Shown: positions 34,046-48,499 of the stretch, piece by piece
Numbering within the stretch: the first letter of the stretch is position 1
Layout of the letters: the number at the start of each line of letters is the position of its first letter
Assembly: GCA_026168455.1 (NCBI GenBank)
Contig: CM047431.1
Location: 54,304,539-54,368,538 of the forward strand
DNA length: 64,000 nt
Direction of reading: 5' to 3'
Source: Theocolax elegans
Taxonomy: Eukaryota; Arthropoda; Insecta; Hymenoptera; Cerocephalidae
Notes under the pieces: generated by a model
Seen by the model: only the letters and a program-made list of their open reading frames with translations
Database searches by the model: none
Told to the model about the DNA's origin: nothing
Made by a program: the position numbers and the translations under genes

Positions 34046-35140
34046 GATTGCAACGAATATCCCCCAATCGACCCTGAGATAAGGATGAAAAATTTGGGCC
34101 TGGGTTATCCACACATCTCAGCCCGGAAAATCTGTAGAATCGGGAAATATTCTCCTCGTAAACATTTGGTCAGCTGATGAATTTTGTTGGTTAAGGTAGG
34201 TGTGTGTTTTTTAAACACCCGCACCTTTATTCAAACCCACTGGTGTCGTAAATTCACACATATTGAACGAACTTTACTGTAAAACAATAAACGAAGAACT
34301 TGGTCATCGACGATTTTTTTTTTTTATCAAAGATGAATGAAACGAGAGGTGGTGTACGAGACGATTTATTGAACCGGAGGGATAGTGCTATACTTTTACG
34401 TATACTGTTCTTTCATGACAGCCATCTTGCATTTTACTCTGTAAAAATGGGTTCGATGACGGTCATTGTCAAATAATCGTCGGTATTACGGTATCCCGAC
34501 AGCACTAAACCGTAAATAAGTCATTCTTACTCTTATCGATTTTGAATTTTTCGTTTGACGTAAGAGCTCCAAACGTTTGAATTCTAAAAAATATTCATAG
34601 AAAAAACAACGAAACATTGACGCTTGTGTAAAAGTAATTTAAGACGTTCGTACAGTTTATTTTTCTCTAATTGCAGACAATATATCGAGTATTCGAGCCA
34701 ATTATTATATATATGCAAAGAACATCTTGTTGTATACATATAGGAAGTTCGCACAAGAGGAACACATAATTATACATCACAATATTTCCATAATGAATCA
34801 TTCAAATGAAACTAATCGTATATGTAAACTTGTGATAATAATAACGCGTATTCAATTACACATGTATATATAATGCATTTAATTATACGAATTGTAAACT
34901 ACAGAGGGTCCGAAATGTGTAAAAGCTAAACGTTTTTACATTTCAGGCACGATCGTTACATGTGTTAAAAAATAAAAACGACTATAATATTTAGAAGATA
35001 CTATAAAAATATATTTTAGCCAAATTGGTAAAAATTGACTGAATTTTTCAATTGGGTTGTTTACATACAAGCAAATTATTTATTTTAATAATTAGTAGTT
35101 TAGAATTACTTATTTTAATTATTGATTGTTAAATTTGTAA
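34046..35140. other. TDRD3 upstream region
   Basis: It includes the presumed 5' UTR and promoter of TDRD3. 34300-34560 is slightly less AT-rich. No other gene is supported. Confidence 0.5.
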
Positions 35141-36795
35141 TTTAATTATGATTTTTACGTTGAAAATTCATGCTTTTATAGACCAATAATTACCGACCGA
35201 AAATTGTTTATTCAATTATAATTAACAAATTTGTTTTTTCCTGAAAACTCGAAACGTCATGCCCCGGATTTTGTTTTAAACTACCCATATGAATTTTGTT
35301 CATATTTTTAATTCAATATTTCCAAGATAATTCTTACGTTGAAAGGTGTAGATCCCTGTAACTTGGGTCCGGCATCCCGTTAATTATAAATATTTAGTTA
35401 CACTTCTTTTTCTACGTCTAGTAATACAATATTTATATTGTAATTATATAGTAAATAGACTTTTTCAAATTACAAAAATTGCTATTAATTATTCTGTTTT
35501 TGTTATGATTAAAATTATATTAATTTATGTTTATTTTGTTCCTCCGTTTATACTTTTTATATAAAAATATTACATTTTAATTTATAACGAAAAAACGTAC
35601 ATTTGTATATAGATTTTTAATGATTTTCATTGTTTTTATGTACGTATCTTTAAAAATATTGCTCGAATCAGAAAGTGTTGTCTTGGAAAAAGTTTTATAA
35701 TTTGAAGACGAATATTTTGTCTAAATTAATTATCTACGTATGAATAGTATTTTTGTAGATAATGTGCATAAACCAATTTTACGAAATTATAAAACCACTC
35801 CATATTTTCACCAATTTATGAGGGATACATCTGAACATAGAACCACAGATTTCTATAATTATAACAAATATACCCTGTAAATTTCAGCTTAATCGATTAA
35901 AAATTTCGAGTTATTTCGGTCACAGAATTTCATTAATACACACATCCATACATACATTTTAGGGAGAGGTTTAGATGCGTTCTGAGTTTCATAAATTTTA
36001 TTTTTATGTCAGAATATATACTTTTTTGAGGTATCACATATTTTGCGATGATGAAGATATAAGGCACTTCTGTGTAACGATTGTGCCTAAAAATACGTTA
36101 CATTTTAATTATTCAATTAAACGTGTAGACATATATTGAAATTTTACATTTGAGTGCGTGTATTTTATTTAAAGTTTCCAGAACTTTAGAGGGAAATATC
36201 GTACAAGAAATTTAACAGGATGGAAAAAAATAAATTGTTACCGACCGAGTTGCTGGATATTAAGTTTTAGATAATACTGTAAGAAAGAGCTAATGGTCAT
36301 ATGTCTTAGTTTGATCATAATTTATCACATTCATATTATTTTGACTTAATTGACTCGATCGGTAAAAATTAACTTTAACGTGCGCATGGGAGATGTATAT
36401 ACCCAAATTACAGAGACCTACCTATAGAAAATACCAAAAATTTTAAAACTCAACTGTACGAAAAATCTGAAAAAATCACATATATACTGTTCAAAACAAA
36501 TAGAATAACGTGACAGAGAGATTTTAAAAAATAATTATTTATCAACTAATTATACGTAAATAACGATTTTTGGTCGGTAATACATAGGTATAAAACAAAG
36601 ATTCACAGATGCCCTGGAAAATCTTGTTGATTTGTCAATAAAAAGATTTGAATAAATTCACAGATTATCTCCTTACTAAGCACAACATCGTTACAAAACG
36701 TTTTCTTCAATTTATTAAATTCCTAGTTTATTAAAAAAATAAATAATTTTTCTATGTTTTGGGGTTTGCATCTCGTTAAAGGGAAACTTCACAAG
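35141..36795. repeat. Second copy of the 8.9-11.05 kb dispersed repeat
   Basis: 35150-35375 matches 8945-9165, and 36405-36600 matches about 10520-10690 (both contain 'ATAGAATA.CGTGACAGAGA' and 'GGTCGGTAAT'). 36720-36790 matches 10955-11025. The order and strand are the same, so both are copies of one decayed element of about 2 kb. The hairpin elements at 9292-10458 are absent here. Confidence 0.7.
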
Positions 36796-38590
36796 CTTTT
36801 GATATAGATTTGGTGTATTTATATAAACTGCTTGAAAAAAAAGATCAAACGATTGATTATAATTTAAAAATTTGACTCGTTTAGCGAATATGTCATACCT
36901 CTACATTTATTGATTATTCAAATATATTTCCAAATTAATATATATTTTCCCTAATATTCGAGAAGAGACACATTCTTTAATTCAACAATATTGTAGGCTA
37001 GTTAAATAATTTTCATATTACTAAAAATTAAAAAGTAAATTATAAAAAAATTAAATACAGATCGTATATAGCAACCGCTCCGGTGTCAACAATTCAACTT
37101 TTATTCTCCCTACATTATCAATATTAATCATATATGTATTGCATTAAATTTGAAAATGATTAAAAAAAAGGGCATTAATTAATAAATTCATAGATTGATT
37201 ACCTTTCGTTTATATAATGAATCTAATAACCATGTGTCAAATGTTAAAAAGAAATATATATATTTATTAGATTTCGAGGACCATCTATTACCACAATTAA
37301 TAATTATTTCTTTAAGATATTAAGTTATCTTATCGATGGCTACAATATAAAATGTATTTTTTAATTTTTGATAAGTATAACTTAAGCCAAGTAGGCTATA
37401 GCTACTAATTAAGAAATTAATTGCACCACTCTTAATTTATATGATTTCTCTTCTCAAATAATTCATGATTTAAACTACAAATAAACTATAGTTTAAATGT
37501 AAAATTTCAATACTTATAGATTTTTGAACTTTCGAACAATACCGTAATACATATATCAGTTTTAACTTTGTAAATATATATGTATATATAAAGTAAATCG
37601 TTATGTATTTATTATGTTATCGATGCTGGTATCCTTTCACTAAAAATATGAATGTAACGCGTAAGTATGTATATATATATATATATATATACACATATAA
37701 TCTAAATTAAAAAAAACGCTTTTAATACACCCACTATAAAGTAGATTTTAGTTTTGTTTTATTAAGTCAGTCTACCAGACATATGTACAGGTAGTATTCT
37801 ATCTCTATAGAGTGTTACGTTTAGTCAGATCTATTTATTTATAGTTTTTAAACTTAAGCAACATATATATTTCTGGTAAATAAATAAATAAATCTAATTA
37901 AAAAACGTATAAAAATGAGATTTATTTAGATTTTCGTGAGTTCAAAGTTCAAGTATGTGATTGACTAGACTATATATAAAAAAGTATACATATTAGGTGA
38001 AAATTATTGACGTGTATATGTCATATGTATATGTATATTTGCGTGATGATCAAACGGCGATAAATATATATATATATATAAATGGCTACGGAGAATTGAG
38101 AAATTGTTCACATTCTATGGAATTTGATAAGAGCATATATTTTCGTAGACGATCGAATAGAAAAAAAATAAATAATTTTCATTTGTCTTGTATACGTGAA
38201 GAAAGTGACAGCTGTTCGTTTGGAGATATAAATATTGAAAGTTTCAAAAGTATCTGGATCTATAAGCAGGTATATATAAATATATATTACGTAAAAATGT
38301 TGTATACGGTTTTTCCGATCGGTATAAGTACAATGTATATAATTACACCACCCATAATTTTGTGCGTAACCGCGCGAAGAATTCGAAACCACGAGCCGCA
38401 CATATAATATGTATATATATATATCTTTCGTAAAAAAAAAAAAGATAACCCATCGATGGCTACACCAAATTCCTTTAGATTCGAAATTTCATTCGACACG
38501 ATCGTCGATTTGAATCGATGAAGAAAAAAAGGAATAATATCATAACCTTGAAATAACGAATGTGCGTGTGTGTGTGAGAGTAATGGTTAA
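36796..38590. other. AT-rich intergenic DNA
   Basis: Short (TA)n tracts lie near 37668-37690 and 38065-38082. The open frames at 37997-38407 and the opposing ones are translations of these tracts and not genes. Confidence 0.55.
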
Positions 38591-38639
38591 AGAAAACTAA
38601 AAATATCGAATTCGAAAAGATGAAATAAAGAAGTAATAA

Positions 38640-38960
38640 TGTGAAGGAGAGACCGAAAGCGAAAACGGTCGTTGGATAAAAAGTGAGGAAGGAGAGAGAG
38701 GGAAAGGCGACGCTCGGATCTTAGCATCAGGTATATACCTATACCTCGGAGTCCGCGGCGCGTTCTCACCTCGACGGCTCTTCAGTCCGACTCGAGCTAC
38801 GGGCATAGTTGCCTCAAAAATTTTAAACGCGCGAGTCTCCGTCTCCGAACGAGCCGCTCTCGGTTTTCCTATTTAAGTGTTCATTCGGTTCGTTCGTTTT
38901 ATTTTACATAATATATATTTACATTATATATTATAGGATTTACACGTAGTTATAAGTGCA
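38640..38960 (+). promoter_or_regulatory. GC-richer island; possible promoter
   Basis: 38690-38880 is markedly richer in G, C and CpG than its surroundings (GCGGCGCG, CTCGACGG, AACGAGCCGCTCTCGG). It contains TTCAGTCCGA at 38781, which includes the arthropod initiator TCAGTC. No TATA box and no correctly spaced downstream element are evident. It could be the start of a non-coding first exon of a gene whose coding part lies beyond the window. Confidence 0.3.
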
Positions 38961-39906
38961 CGTTTAAACATATTTTCATATTTATTTATTTTTTACATGT
39001 ATATATACTTATAATATACGTTTACAATTCGTTTAACCAGTGGTTTTCTTTTTGATATATTAGTGGTGCATCAGTCACGGTTTCATTTTCGATATTGCAG
39101 GTGGTCGTTCTCCCTATATATATTATATATATCAGTTTCTTTTATATTTGTTGAAACTTAATTATTTTTTTCTTTCAAATACACGCACGCGAGTGTTTTT
39201 GCATACACTTTTTTTTTTAGAGTGCAGTACAAAATCTCGCACGGTTTCTCTTTTGATTTAAACGTGTGTGATGGCGTGTCGTCATTGTTGCATTTGTCAC
39301 ATTGTTATTTAGATTAACTCTATACACACTGTTGTTTTTTCTCTTTCCATTGTACGTACCGTAACCATATACGAACAACGATATTTGCAGATTTTTTTAT
39401 CTAATCTCGTAGTGCAGTCGCGCGCGCGTGTGTGTGTGTGTATGAACAGGTAGGCGAATATATATATATATATATATTTTACCTTAACATCCTTTCTAAA
39501 CCGCTAGATTTACGACTATTTTCTTCTGAAAGCCGTCAATCTTGCACGGTTCATTCACGTTTTAAACGAATCTTCGGCTTTTCTTTTATTCGCTTCAACT
39601 TTGCGCTCCTCGCGTTGATTTACTTGAATCCTCGTATATATACATATATACGAGCCGGTCATTGTTTGCGTATCGCGTAAATAAATTAATCGTTATACGA
39701 AAGAAACGCGTAGAATAAAAAAAAATTCAAGTGTGTAAGGGTATTCGTTTAATAGGGCGGGAAGCGAAATAACGAAAAAGTGTATATAATCGATGTGTTT
39801 ACAGTACCGAGGATACACATACTACGCTCAGTTTCTTAACGTTAATATACTGTACAGTACAAATGTGGTCAATGGATAAAACATTTTTTTGATCAAACTA
39901 TATACG

Positions 39907-39938
<32 letters not shown>

Positions 39939-40000
39939 CGTCTGTTAATTTACATTTTCATATGCGCGGGCGGCACGTAAACTCGCAAAGTTCATCCGTT

Positions 40001-40036
<36 letters not shown>

Positions 40037-40721
40037 TGTGTATATACACGAGCGCAAAGTGAAAAATTGCAAATCGATGAGAATACTGTTCAACTCTGTT
40101 TTTATCTATCTTTCTCTCTTTGCATTTCTTTCCGCGTAATTGCGAGTGTCTATGGGTAATCAGTATAGAATTTCTAAAACAAGATAGTGCACTGATTATC
40201 GAATAATAAGCGAGGCGATTAAAGGAGAGAAGAAAATAAAATTCGCTCGTAATTCCCGAATGTCGAGAATAACGGATAATACATACATATATATATATAA
40301 AAAAAAAGACGTGAGACAGTTTTCGCGGGGTGAGTGTATATAATATACAACGCTTCGACAAAAAAAAAGGAAGGATGAAAAAAAAAAATACCCGCGTCTA
40401 ACAACAAATCATCGTTGTAGGATTGTATACACGCTCGTACACATATACCCATATATATATAGGATAATGGTGGTGGACGTCGGTGGCGTTCCATAATTCC
40501 GCAGCCCTTCGAACGTACATCGGCTCACGCGATCTTCGAGTTTGCAGTTTGTGTATATATATCTATATATATGTATACATATACGTGAGCGCGTGTGCAT
40601 GCGGAAAAATCATTGGTCGTCCTGCATAAGTCGCGGTAAAAGCGCGTGCGCGCGATTCACAGACGGATGGAAAAACGTTAAGCGTTTTGTTTACAACCTC
40701 GGACAACGGCTTCTAATGCAT

Positions 40722-40754
<33 letters not shown>

Positions 40755-43737
40755 CATAAAAACTGTATAGGATCCGCTTGTGCCTCTATATACATATGAG
40801 CATGTAAATACACACAAATACACACTCACATACCGAGAGAGACAGAGAGAGAGACGAAAAATCGGTACGCTGTAACGCAGCTGACTACCTCGCGTGCATG
40901 CATCACACACATGTGTACATATATATGTATATGTATATGTATATGTATATAGGTTGTGTGCTACTCGCGATTTTCCATTTGAATGCAACGCGCGCGCGAA
41001 AGTGAATACCGCTTCGCAAGGCCTTCGTAGTCCTTGGTGTGCGCGTGTGTGTGTATCTGTACGTACGGTTGCACGTATACGATATCCATATAATACGACG
41101 TGTTTTATAAGAAAGTCATTTCACGTGTATATTTTGTCATAGTTTTATTCCGACTGTGTGGTACCATCAGTGTCTTTGTATTTACATAGTTTTCGTTCGT
41201 TTAACGTGTATGGATAGAGCTTTCTTTCTCTCTCTCTCTCTCTCTGTCTCCGTACGTTTGTGTGCGATGTGACACACACCTGGGATATAATTCAATTAAC
41301 GGTGAAAGTGTTTCGTTCGGATTATATCGTTGAATTGTTATACGGTAGAACGATTTATGTAATTTTCGTTTTTAACATCGATTAACTGCGTTCGAGATAT
41401 ATTGGTTATACACTTCGTTTCATTGTATTTTGGTGTATGTATATATATATATATATATATATATGAAAACGTATATACCTAATTTTTAATTATTTAATTA
41501 TGGGTCAATTCTCGATTATAAAAGTTTAGAGCTTCCTATACAGCTATGCAAATTACATTAAACAATTTTATCAAATATATATCCTAGTACATGGAACTTT
41601 GTAATAAACTATACACATGACCTGACGATATTCAAGCATTTTTTAAATAATTTTGAATTTGAACTTGTTTGGTAACGATAATCGTCAATTATTAGCGAGT
41701 ATAAACAAAGTGTTTAATTGATATAATAACTCACAAAAATATTTCAACCTCCTCATCGATATTCCACGTTGCAGATTTTAAACCGATTTTACGGAAAAAA
41801 AAGATATTGGTTAAAAAAAAATGTACTTAATTCTATTATCCATTATTATTACATCTCCGCACTAAAAACGTTATCTTACTTTTCAAGCAAAAGGAACATA
41901 TTTTTCTTTTTTTTTTTTCTTCTCAATTTTGCTTATTCGCTGTTACATTAATTAGCACTGTGTGCGTACACATTTCGCAATGAAATTATTATTAAGAAAC
42001 TCGCGTTGGTTTTGAGCGTTCCACTGGTATACATATACACTCACACACACACATATACTTTCATAGAATAGCTTAAAGCTTATCTCTCTTTCTCTCCAAG
42101 TCGCGAGACAATGAAATGTTTCGTGTGGATTTCTTACGCGCACTGCGATGAACAAAACAAGTGGAAATATTAAAGAATCTCACTGACTACGTGCATATAC
42201 TACTATAGTACATATACATTACTTTTGTTACAAAGTGTGCGTGCAATACACACGCGTGACAATTTTTCGTTTCTTCACAATTTTAATTTACGCGCAGTGT
42301 TTCCTTTGAGCAGGTGGAGAAGTGAAAAGGGGGGGATACGTCGCGAACAAAAGTGACAATTTCTTCTTTTTTTTTTTTTTCATTGTTAAACACATTGGTC
42401 TTCCGTTTTGTTGGTAACGAGAGAACGAACCCCGACGTATAATACGTGCGCGAAGATGCGTTTCCTTTTTTTTTGTTGTTGTCGTTGGTTTTCATAAAGA
42501 AATATGTATGTATACAACGATATAACATTATTACACGAAAAAGTTTCTAATCAGCACTAAAAATCATTTCTCTAATAATTCATCGCGGGAAAAAACGTGT
42601 CATTAAAACGTCATTTACAAAATATACCTATGTGATGTGTATATATATAAATATACCGCTTGGAATATAACCTGATGTTGAAAACAACTGTATATATTGC
42701 TTCCAGTATGTCTATATATATATAGATAAAAATCAAAGTCCATCAACCCTGTACGTACGATGGGCGCGCAGAGAGCTGTGTAGAAAGTGAATCATCAATG
42801 AATAACTTATATGCTTATTTGACAAGTGTATACGTTAAAACAAAAAGAGCGAGACAATGGTTCGTCGGTAAAATCTCTTTTTATCGATTGAACCTCATCT
42901 ACGTTATTAAATGTATACTTAACTTTTTCTGCGAAAAGAAAAAAAATTGTATACTCAACGTTATTCTATTTTATATGTATTATATATACGTATAGGTAAT
43001 GGTATTGACATTTAATTGATTATAAAAACAACGTAAGGCGGACACGTTAACTCTTCGTTCGGGATAAATATAATAATCGGAGAATTAAACTCGATGATTC
43101 ACTTAGCGCGGTTGCATTTATTAACGATGATTTATCACGAACGATTCTAAACGAGAAATACGAAATAAGAATTCTTCGCGAGTGATTCAAAATGATATAT
43201 TTACCTATATATAGATATATAGCTATATAGCATACATATATGTGTATATATATATATATATTTTTTTTATTTATTTATTTATTTATTCCAGAGATACATA
43301 ATAACATTCGCAATTCGATTACAAAATAGATATTATATACATAATAACAACTAACTATAACACCACAAAACCTACAGAGGAAAACGCTGTTTCCTGTTCG
43401 CAGATCCGGATAATATATATGAAAGATTTTACGATTTTAAGAAAGACGAGGCCGGAAGAAAGAATATTATTGTCATCTCTTTTCCGCGTAAGAGTGATCG
43501 TGAAAAATATATAAATCGGGTATAATACTTTTTCAACTAGAATAAAAATTCATGTTTGAGGAAACGAGAGTCGCGAGATGATATGCGGGTGTATACAGAT
43601 ACACGCGCGGATTTACTATACTGCTATCCGGGTAGATTTTTAAACATCGGTTCGTAGATTTAGTACGGGTTTATATAGACCGCTCGAAGTTTAAGCTATA
43701 CCGGAGAGTTTTATGTCGCGTTCAAAGTATTACACAG

Positions 43738-43788
<51 letters not shown>

Positions 43789-44434
43789 TGAATGCGCATA
43801 TTTAAAAGATATTTCGTTTAACGATGCACAACCGCGAAATCTGTAATTCCGCGCGTCGAGGAAGGTTGCGCAATCTTTTGTATATTTTACGTTGACTAAA
43901 CTGTCCATTAAACTAAGCAAATATTAAATACAATAGGATTTATAGAGAAGGAAGTTTTACCTTTCGTATATTTCTATATATTTGTTATTTTCTTCTCCTT
44001 TTGTGTAATTACCGAGGGTTCCAAACGATTTCTATAGAAATTCAATGTGTGTGTGTGTGTATATATATATATTGATGCATTGACGCGACGACGTGTCACG
44101 CGACGATCGATCGAACCCGATCATCAATTATTTTTATTATTTACACGCGGGTTTATAAATTTACTTTCTTTTGATTTCACAGTCGTCCCGGTCGTCCGAA
44201 CGCGCGGCAGACTTTTCTTTCGCGAGCAATGAAAACACGAGCCCACTGAACCAAACGGAGAAATCCTATTTTACTTATCATTTCACGAACGATAACTTTT
44301 TACGTCGCGCGATCGTTCATTATTTTCGTTAATAGTAAATAGCACACTTCCTTCGCCGCGGTGAGTTGTATACTCGCGAAAATTATTTTCATTAAAATTA
44401 AAACGGAAAGGTCATTTAACAGAAAAAACCACCT
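38961..44434. other. Microsatellite-rich non-coding DNA
   Basis: It contains (GT)n at 39427-39441, (TA)n at 39461-39478, 39905-39933, 40005-40033 and 41438-41463, (CATA)n at 40721-40750, (TC)n at 41226-41246, and (TTTA)n near 43268-43287. CpG is more frequent than in the gene-bearing half. Many 60-120 codon frames are translations of these tracts. I see no exon that I can support. Confidence 0.6.
43743..43784. repeat. (AG)n microsatellite
   Basis: About 20 uninterrupted AG units, the longest purine dinucleotide tract in the window. Confidence 0.95.
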
Positions 44435-46332
44435 CGATTTCTCCAGCGATATATATATATATATATATATATAAAGTCCTATCCGCGTCTATAAATAAAA
44501 GGTAAAAGTATATCGGTACCAACGAATATAAATACCAAAAATAGACTCGACTAATCGATACAACCGCACCATCGAAATAACACCGTATAGTCTACGGTTA
44601 TCATGGGTTAAAATGAAAAAAAAATGTGTGTGTGTGTATACAGAAAAGTAAAGGCGCGGGTGGTTATATACACGTAATATTGACCCTATACATAAGTGTT
44701 CGCATGACACGACGCCCTTTCAATTTTTTTTTCCTCTCTCTATCTTTCATGACCCTTGCGTAAAGTTACTCCTTTCGTTGAGGGTTGAGGGTGTCAATTA
44801 TCCGCGCTGCGCTTTTATTTCTTTTCTCTTTGTCGCGACGAGTTTTTCCATACACATTATATATATGGGGTATTCCACGTGAAGTGGTCCGATCAAAATT
44901 TTAAAATGCCCCAAATTTTGGGTACACATTGCAAATGTTTTTCAGAATACAGAAAAAAATTTTTAGGTACTGGAATTTATTAGCCTCAAAGTTATTCTAA
45001 CCTCAAAAAGTGAACTTTTTCCAGTTTTTTTCAACACCAGCTGGGTTCATCGCTATTTAACTCAAAATCTATCAACTTTTACTATACAACATTATATGTA
45101 ACATTCGTTGCTAATTATGTCTAGAATTTATCCTTCTGGGTTAGAATTTCCAATCTCAAGGTTAATGACAAATAAACTACATGTCAACATTCAACTTAAA
45201 AAAAAACCAACTTCGCCACAATTGATTTTTTTATCCAAAAGTCCAAAAGAAAGCTTGGAGCAATACCTTTCAAATGATCTGTAGCATTTTTATGGCCTTC
45301 AATTCTGTAAAAAGTTTATGATAATTTAAAGAAAGACGAAATTTTTTTAAAAATTTAAATGGAAATACCATGTTAATTTTTGTGAATTTTTGTCTTCTTT
45401 AAATTATCATAACTTTTTGCAGAATGAAGGCATAAAAATGCTACAGATCATTTGAAAGTATTGCTCCAAGCTTTCTTTTGGACTTTTGATAAAAAAATCA
45501 TTGTGGCGAAGTTAGTTTTTTTTTAAGTTGAATGTTGACATGTAGTTTATTTGTCATTAACCTTGAGATTGGAAATTCTACCCAGAAGGATAAATTCTAG
45601 ACATAATTAGCAACGAATGTTACATATATGTTCTATAGTAAAAGTTGATAGATTTTGAGTTAAATAGCGATGAACCCAGCTGGTGTTGAAAAAAACTGGA
45701 AAAAGTTCACTTTTGAGGTTAGAATAACTTTTGAACTAATAAATTCCAGTACCTAAAATTTTTTCTGTATTCTGAAAAACATTTGCAATGTGTACCCAAA
45801 ATTTGGGGCATTTTAAATTTTGATCGGACCACTTCACGTATTATATATATTAGAATAATATTCATACGATGGGGGTGTTGCACACGTTTCGAACCATGTT
45901 GTCCTTTGAGCCTCGTACACGCGTATGTATATACGTTTTGGCCTTTTTTTTTTGATAACGAAACTTGTCATTTCCTTTACCGTTGTCTCCTTTTTTTTTT
46001 AATCTACGGCGTTATCATCGGGGAGTTGATGTAATCTAAATATTTACACACCGTGTGGTCTATATCGTTTTAGTTAATTAATATTTCGTTGTTTGATACG
46101 TTATTAACAAATTATTATTCAACGTGTTTGATAGAACGATAATTAACACGTGCGATTCGTTTTTAATTGTTAAATTGTATATATATACGCCTGTGTTTAT
46201 GTATGTGTATATGCGCATTCTGTATACACAACAATCCTAAATGCAATAATTATACATTCACATAATTTACTACGTATAATACACGGATAATTATTAGAAT
46301 TTAAATTTAAACTTATAAGAGTTATATAATTC
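44435..46332. repeat. Tandem segmental duplication, unit 1 (about 1.9 kb)
   Basis: It starts at CGATTTCTCCAG, which recurs at 46333 (offset about 1.9 kb). The unit holds a (TA)n tract, a non-coding stretch with an identical 73-codon frame in both units, the palindromic element, and a right part with TTCATACGATGGGGGTG. The units differ mainly by single-base indels in homopolymers. Confidence 0.93.
44867..45839. mobile_element. Palindromic TA-tract element, copy 1 (right end missing)
   Basis: The left end is GGGGTATTCCACGTGAAGTG, within a TA tract. The whole element of nearly 1 kb is a palindrome centred near 45353. The right arm stops at CACTTCACGT, lacking the last roughly 10 bp (GGAATACCCC). 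It has no open frame of its own. Confidence 0.88.
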
Positions 46333-48234
46333 CGATTTCTCCAGAGAAATATATATATAATATATATATATATAAAGTCCTATCCGCGTCTATAAATAAA
46401 AGGTAAAAGTATATCGGTACCAACGAATATAAATACCAAAAATAGACTCGACTAATCGATACAACCGCACCATCGAAATAACACCGTATAGTCTACGGTT
46501 ATCATGGGTTAAAATGAAAAAAAAATGTGTGTGTGTGTATACAGAAAAGTAAAGGCGCGGGTGGTTATATACACGTAATATTGACCCTATACATAAGTGT
46601 TCGCATGACACGACGCCCTTTCAATTTTTTTTTTCCTCTCTCTATCTTCATGACCCTTGCGTAAAGTTACTCCTTTCGTTGAGGGTTGAGGTGTCAATTA
46701 TCCGCGCTGCGCTTTTATTTCTTTTCTCTTGTCGCGACGAGTTTTTCCATACACATTATATATATGGTCCGATCAAAATTTTAAAATGCCCCAAATTTTG
46801 GGTACACATTGCAAATGTTTTTCAGAATACAGAAAAAAATTTTTAGGTACTGGAATTTATTAGCTCAAAAGTTATTCTAACCTCAAAAAGTGAACTTTTT
46901 CCAGTTTTTTTCAACACCAGCTGGGTTCATCGCTATTTAACTCAAAATCTATCAACTTTTACTATACAACATTATATGTAACATTCGTTGCTAATTATGT
47001 CTAGAATTTATCCTTCTGGTTAGAATTTCCAATCTCAAGGTTAATGACAAATAAACTACATGTCAACATTCAACTTAAAAAAAAACCAACTTCGCCACAA
47101 TTGATTTTTTTATCCAAAAGTCCAAAAGAAAGCTTGGAGCAATACCTTTCAAATGATCTGTAGCATTTTTATGGCCTTCAATTCTGTAAAAAGTTATGAT
47201 AATTTAAAGAAAGACGAAATTTTTTTAAAAATTTAAATGGGAAATACCATGTTAATTTTTGTGAATTTTTTGTCTTTCTTTAAATTATCATAACTTTTTG
47301 CAGAATTGAAGGCCATAAAAATGCTACAGATCATTTGAAAGGTATTGCTCCAAGCTTTCTTTTGGACTTTTGGATAAAAAATCAATTGTGGCGAAGTTAG
47401 TTTTTTTTTAAGTTGAATGTTGACATGTAGTTTATTTGTCATTAACCTTGAGATTGGAAATTCTAACCCAGAAGGATAAATTCTAGACATAATTAGCAAC
47501 GAATGTTACATATAATGTTCTATAGTAAAAGTTGATAGATTTTGAGTTAAATAGCGATGAACCCAGCTGGTGTTGAAAAAAACTGGAAAAAGTTCACTTT
47601 TTGAGGTTAGAATAACTTTTGAACTAATAAATTCCAGTACCTAAAATTTTTTTCTGTATTCTGAAAAACATTTGCAATGTGTACCCAAAATTTGGGGCAT
47701 TTTAAATTTTGATCGGACCACTTCACGTGGAATACCCCATATATATATATATATATATATATTCATACGATGGGGGTGTTGCACACGTTTCGAACCATGT
47801 TGTCCTTTGAGCCTCGTACACGCGTATGTATATACGTTTTGGCCTTTTTTTTTTGATAACGAAACTTGTCATTTCCTTTACCGTTTGTCTCCTTTTTTTT
47901 TTAATCTACGGCGTTATCATCGGGGAGTTGATGTAATCTAAATATTTACACACCGTGTGGTCTATATCGTTTTAGTTAATTAATATTTCGTTGTTTGATA
48001 CGTTATTAACAAATTATTATTCAACGTGTTTGATAGAACGATAATTAACACGTGCGATTCGTTTTTAATTGTTAAATTGTATATATATACGCCTGTGTTT
48101 ATGTATGTGTATATGCGCATTCTGTATACACAACAATCCTAAATGCAATAATTATACAATTCACATAATTTACTACGTATAATACACGGATAATTATTAG
48201 AATTTAAATTTAAACTTATAAGAGTTATATAATT
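46333..48234. repeat. Tandem segmental duplication, unit 2
   Basis: Direct repeat of 44435-46332, ending at AGTTATATAATT where unit 1 meets unit 2. After it the sequence becomes unique (GACGCGATGATTTACG). Confidence 0.93.
46766..47738. mobile_element. Palindromic TA-tract element, copy 2 (left end missing)
   Basis: Same element as at 44867, but here the right end is complete (CACGTGGAATACCCC then TATATA), while the left terminal bases (GGGTATTCCACGTGAAGT) are missing before GGTCCGATC. Confidence 0.88.
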
Positions 48235-48455
48235 GACGCGATGATTTACGCGCGCACACATAAATACGACACGATAATAAAAAAAACAAACGTAACATAT
48301 ATATATATATATATATATAACGACAAGTAAATCACATATACATATGATGTGCCGCGTATATTCATTAGAAGCTATATTCACATATATAAATAAAATTAGA
48401 AGAAAATTAAATCGATCCAATTAGATTAGAGTTGTACGAAGCAGTTGACTTGAAC

Positions 48456-48499
<44 letters not shown>

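Noticed and set aside
39962..40988. Several overlapping 60-119 codon frames rich in Ile-Tyr
   Set aside because: They are translations of (TA)n and (CATA)n microsatellites.
44489..46611. Duplicated 73-codon frame
   Set aside because: It is identical because the whole 1.9-kb block is duplicated; there is no start context, motif or splice support.
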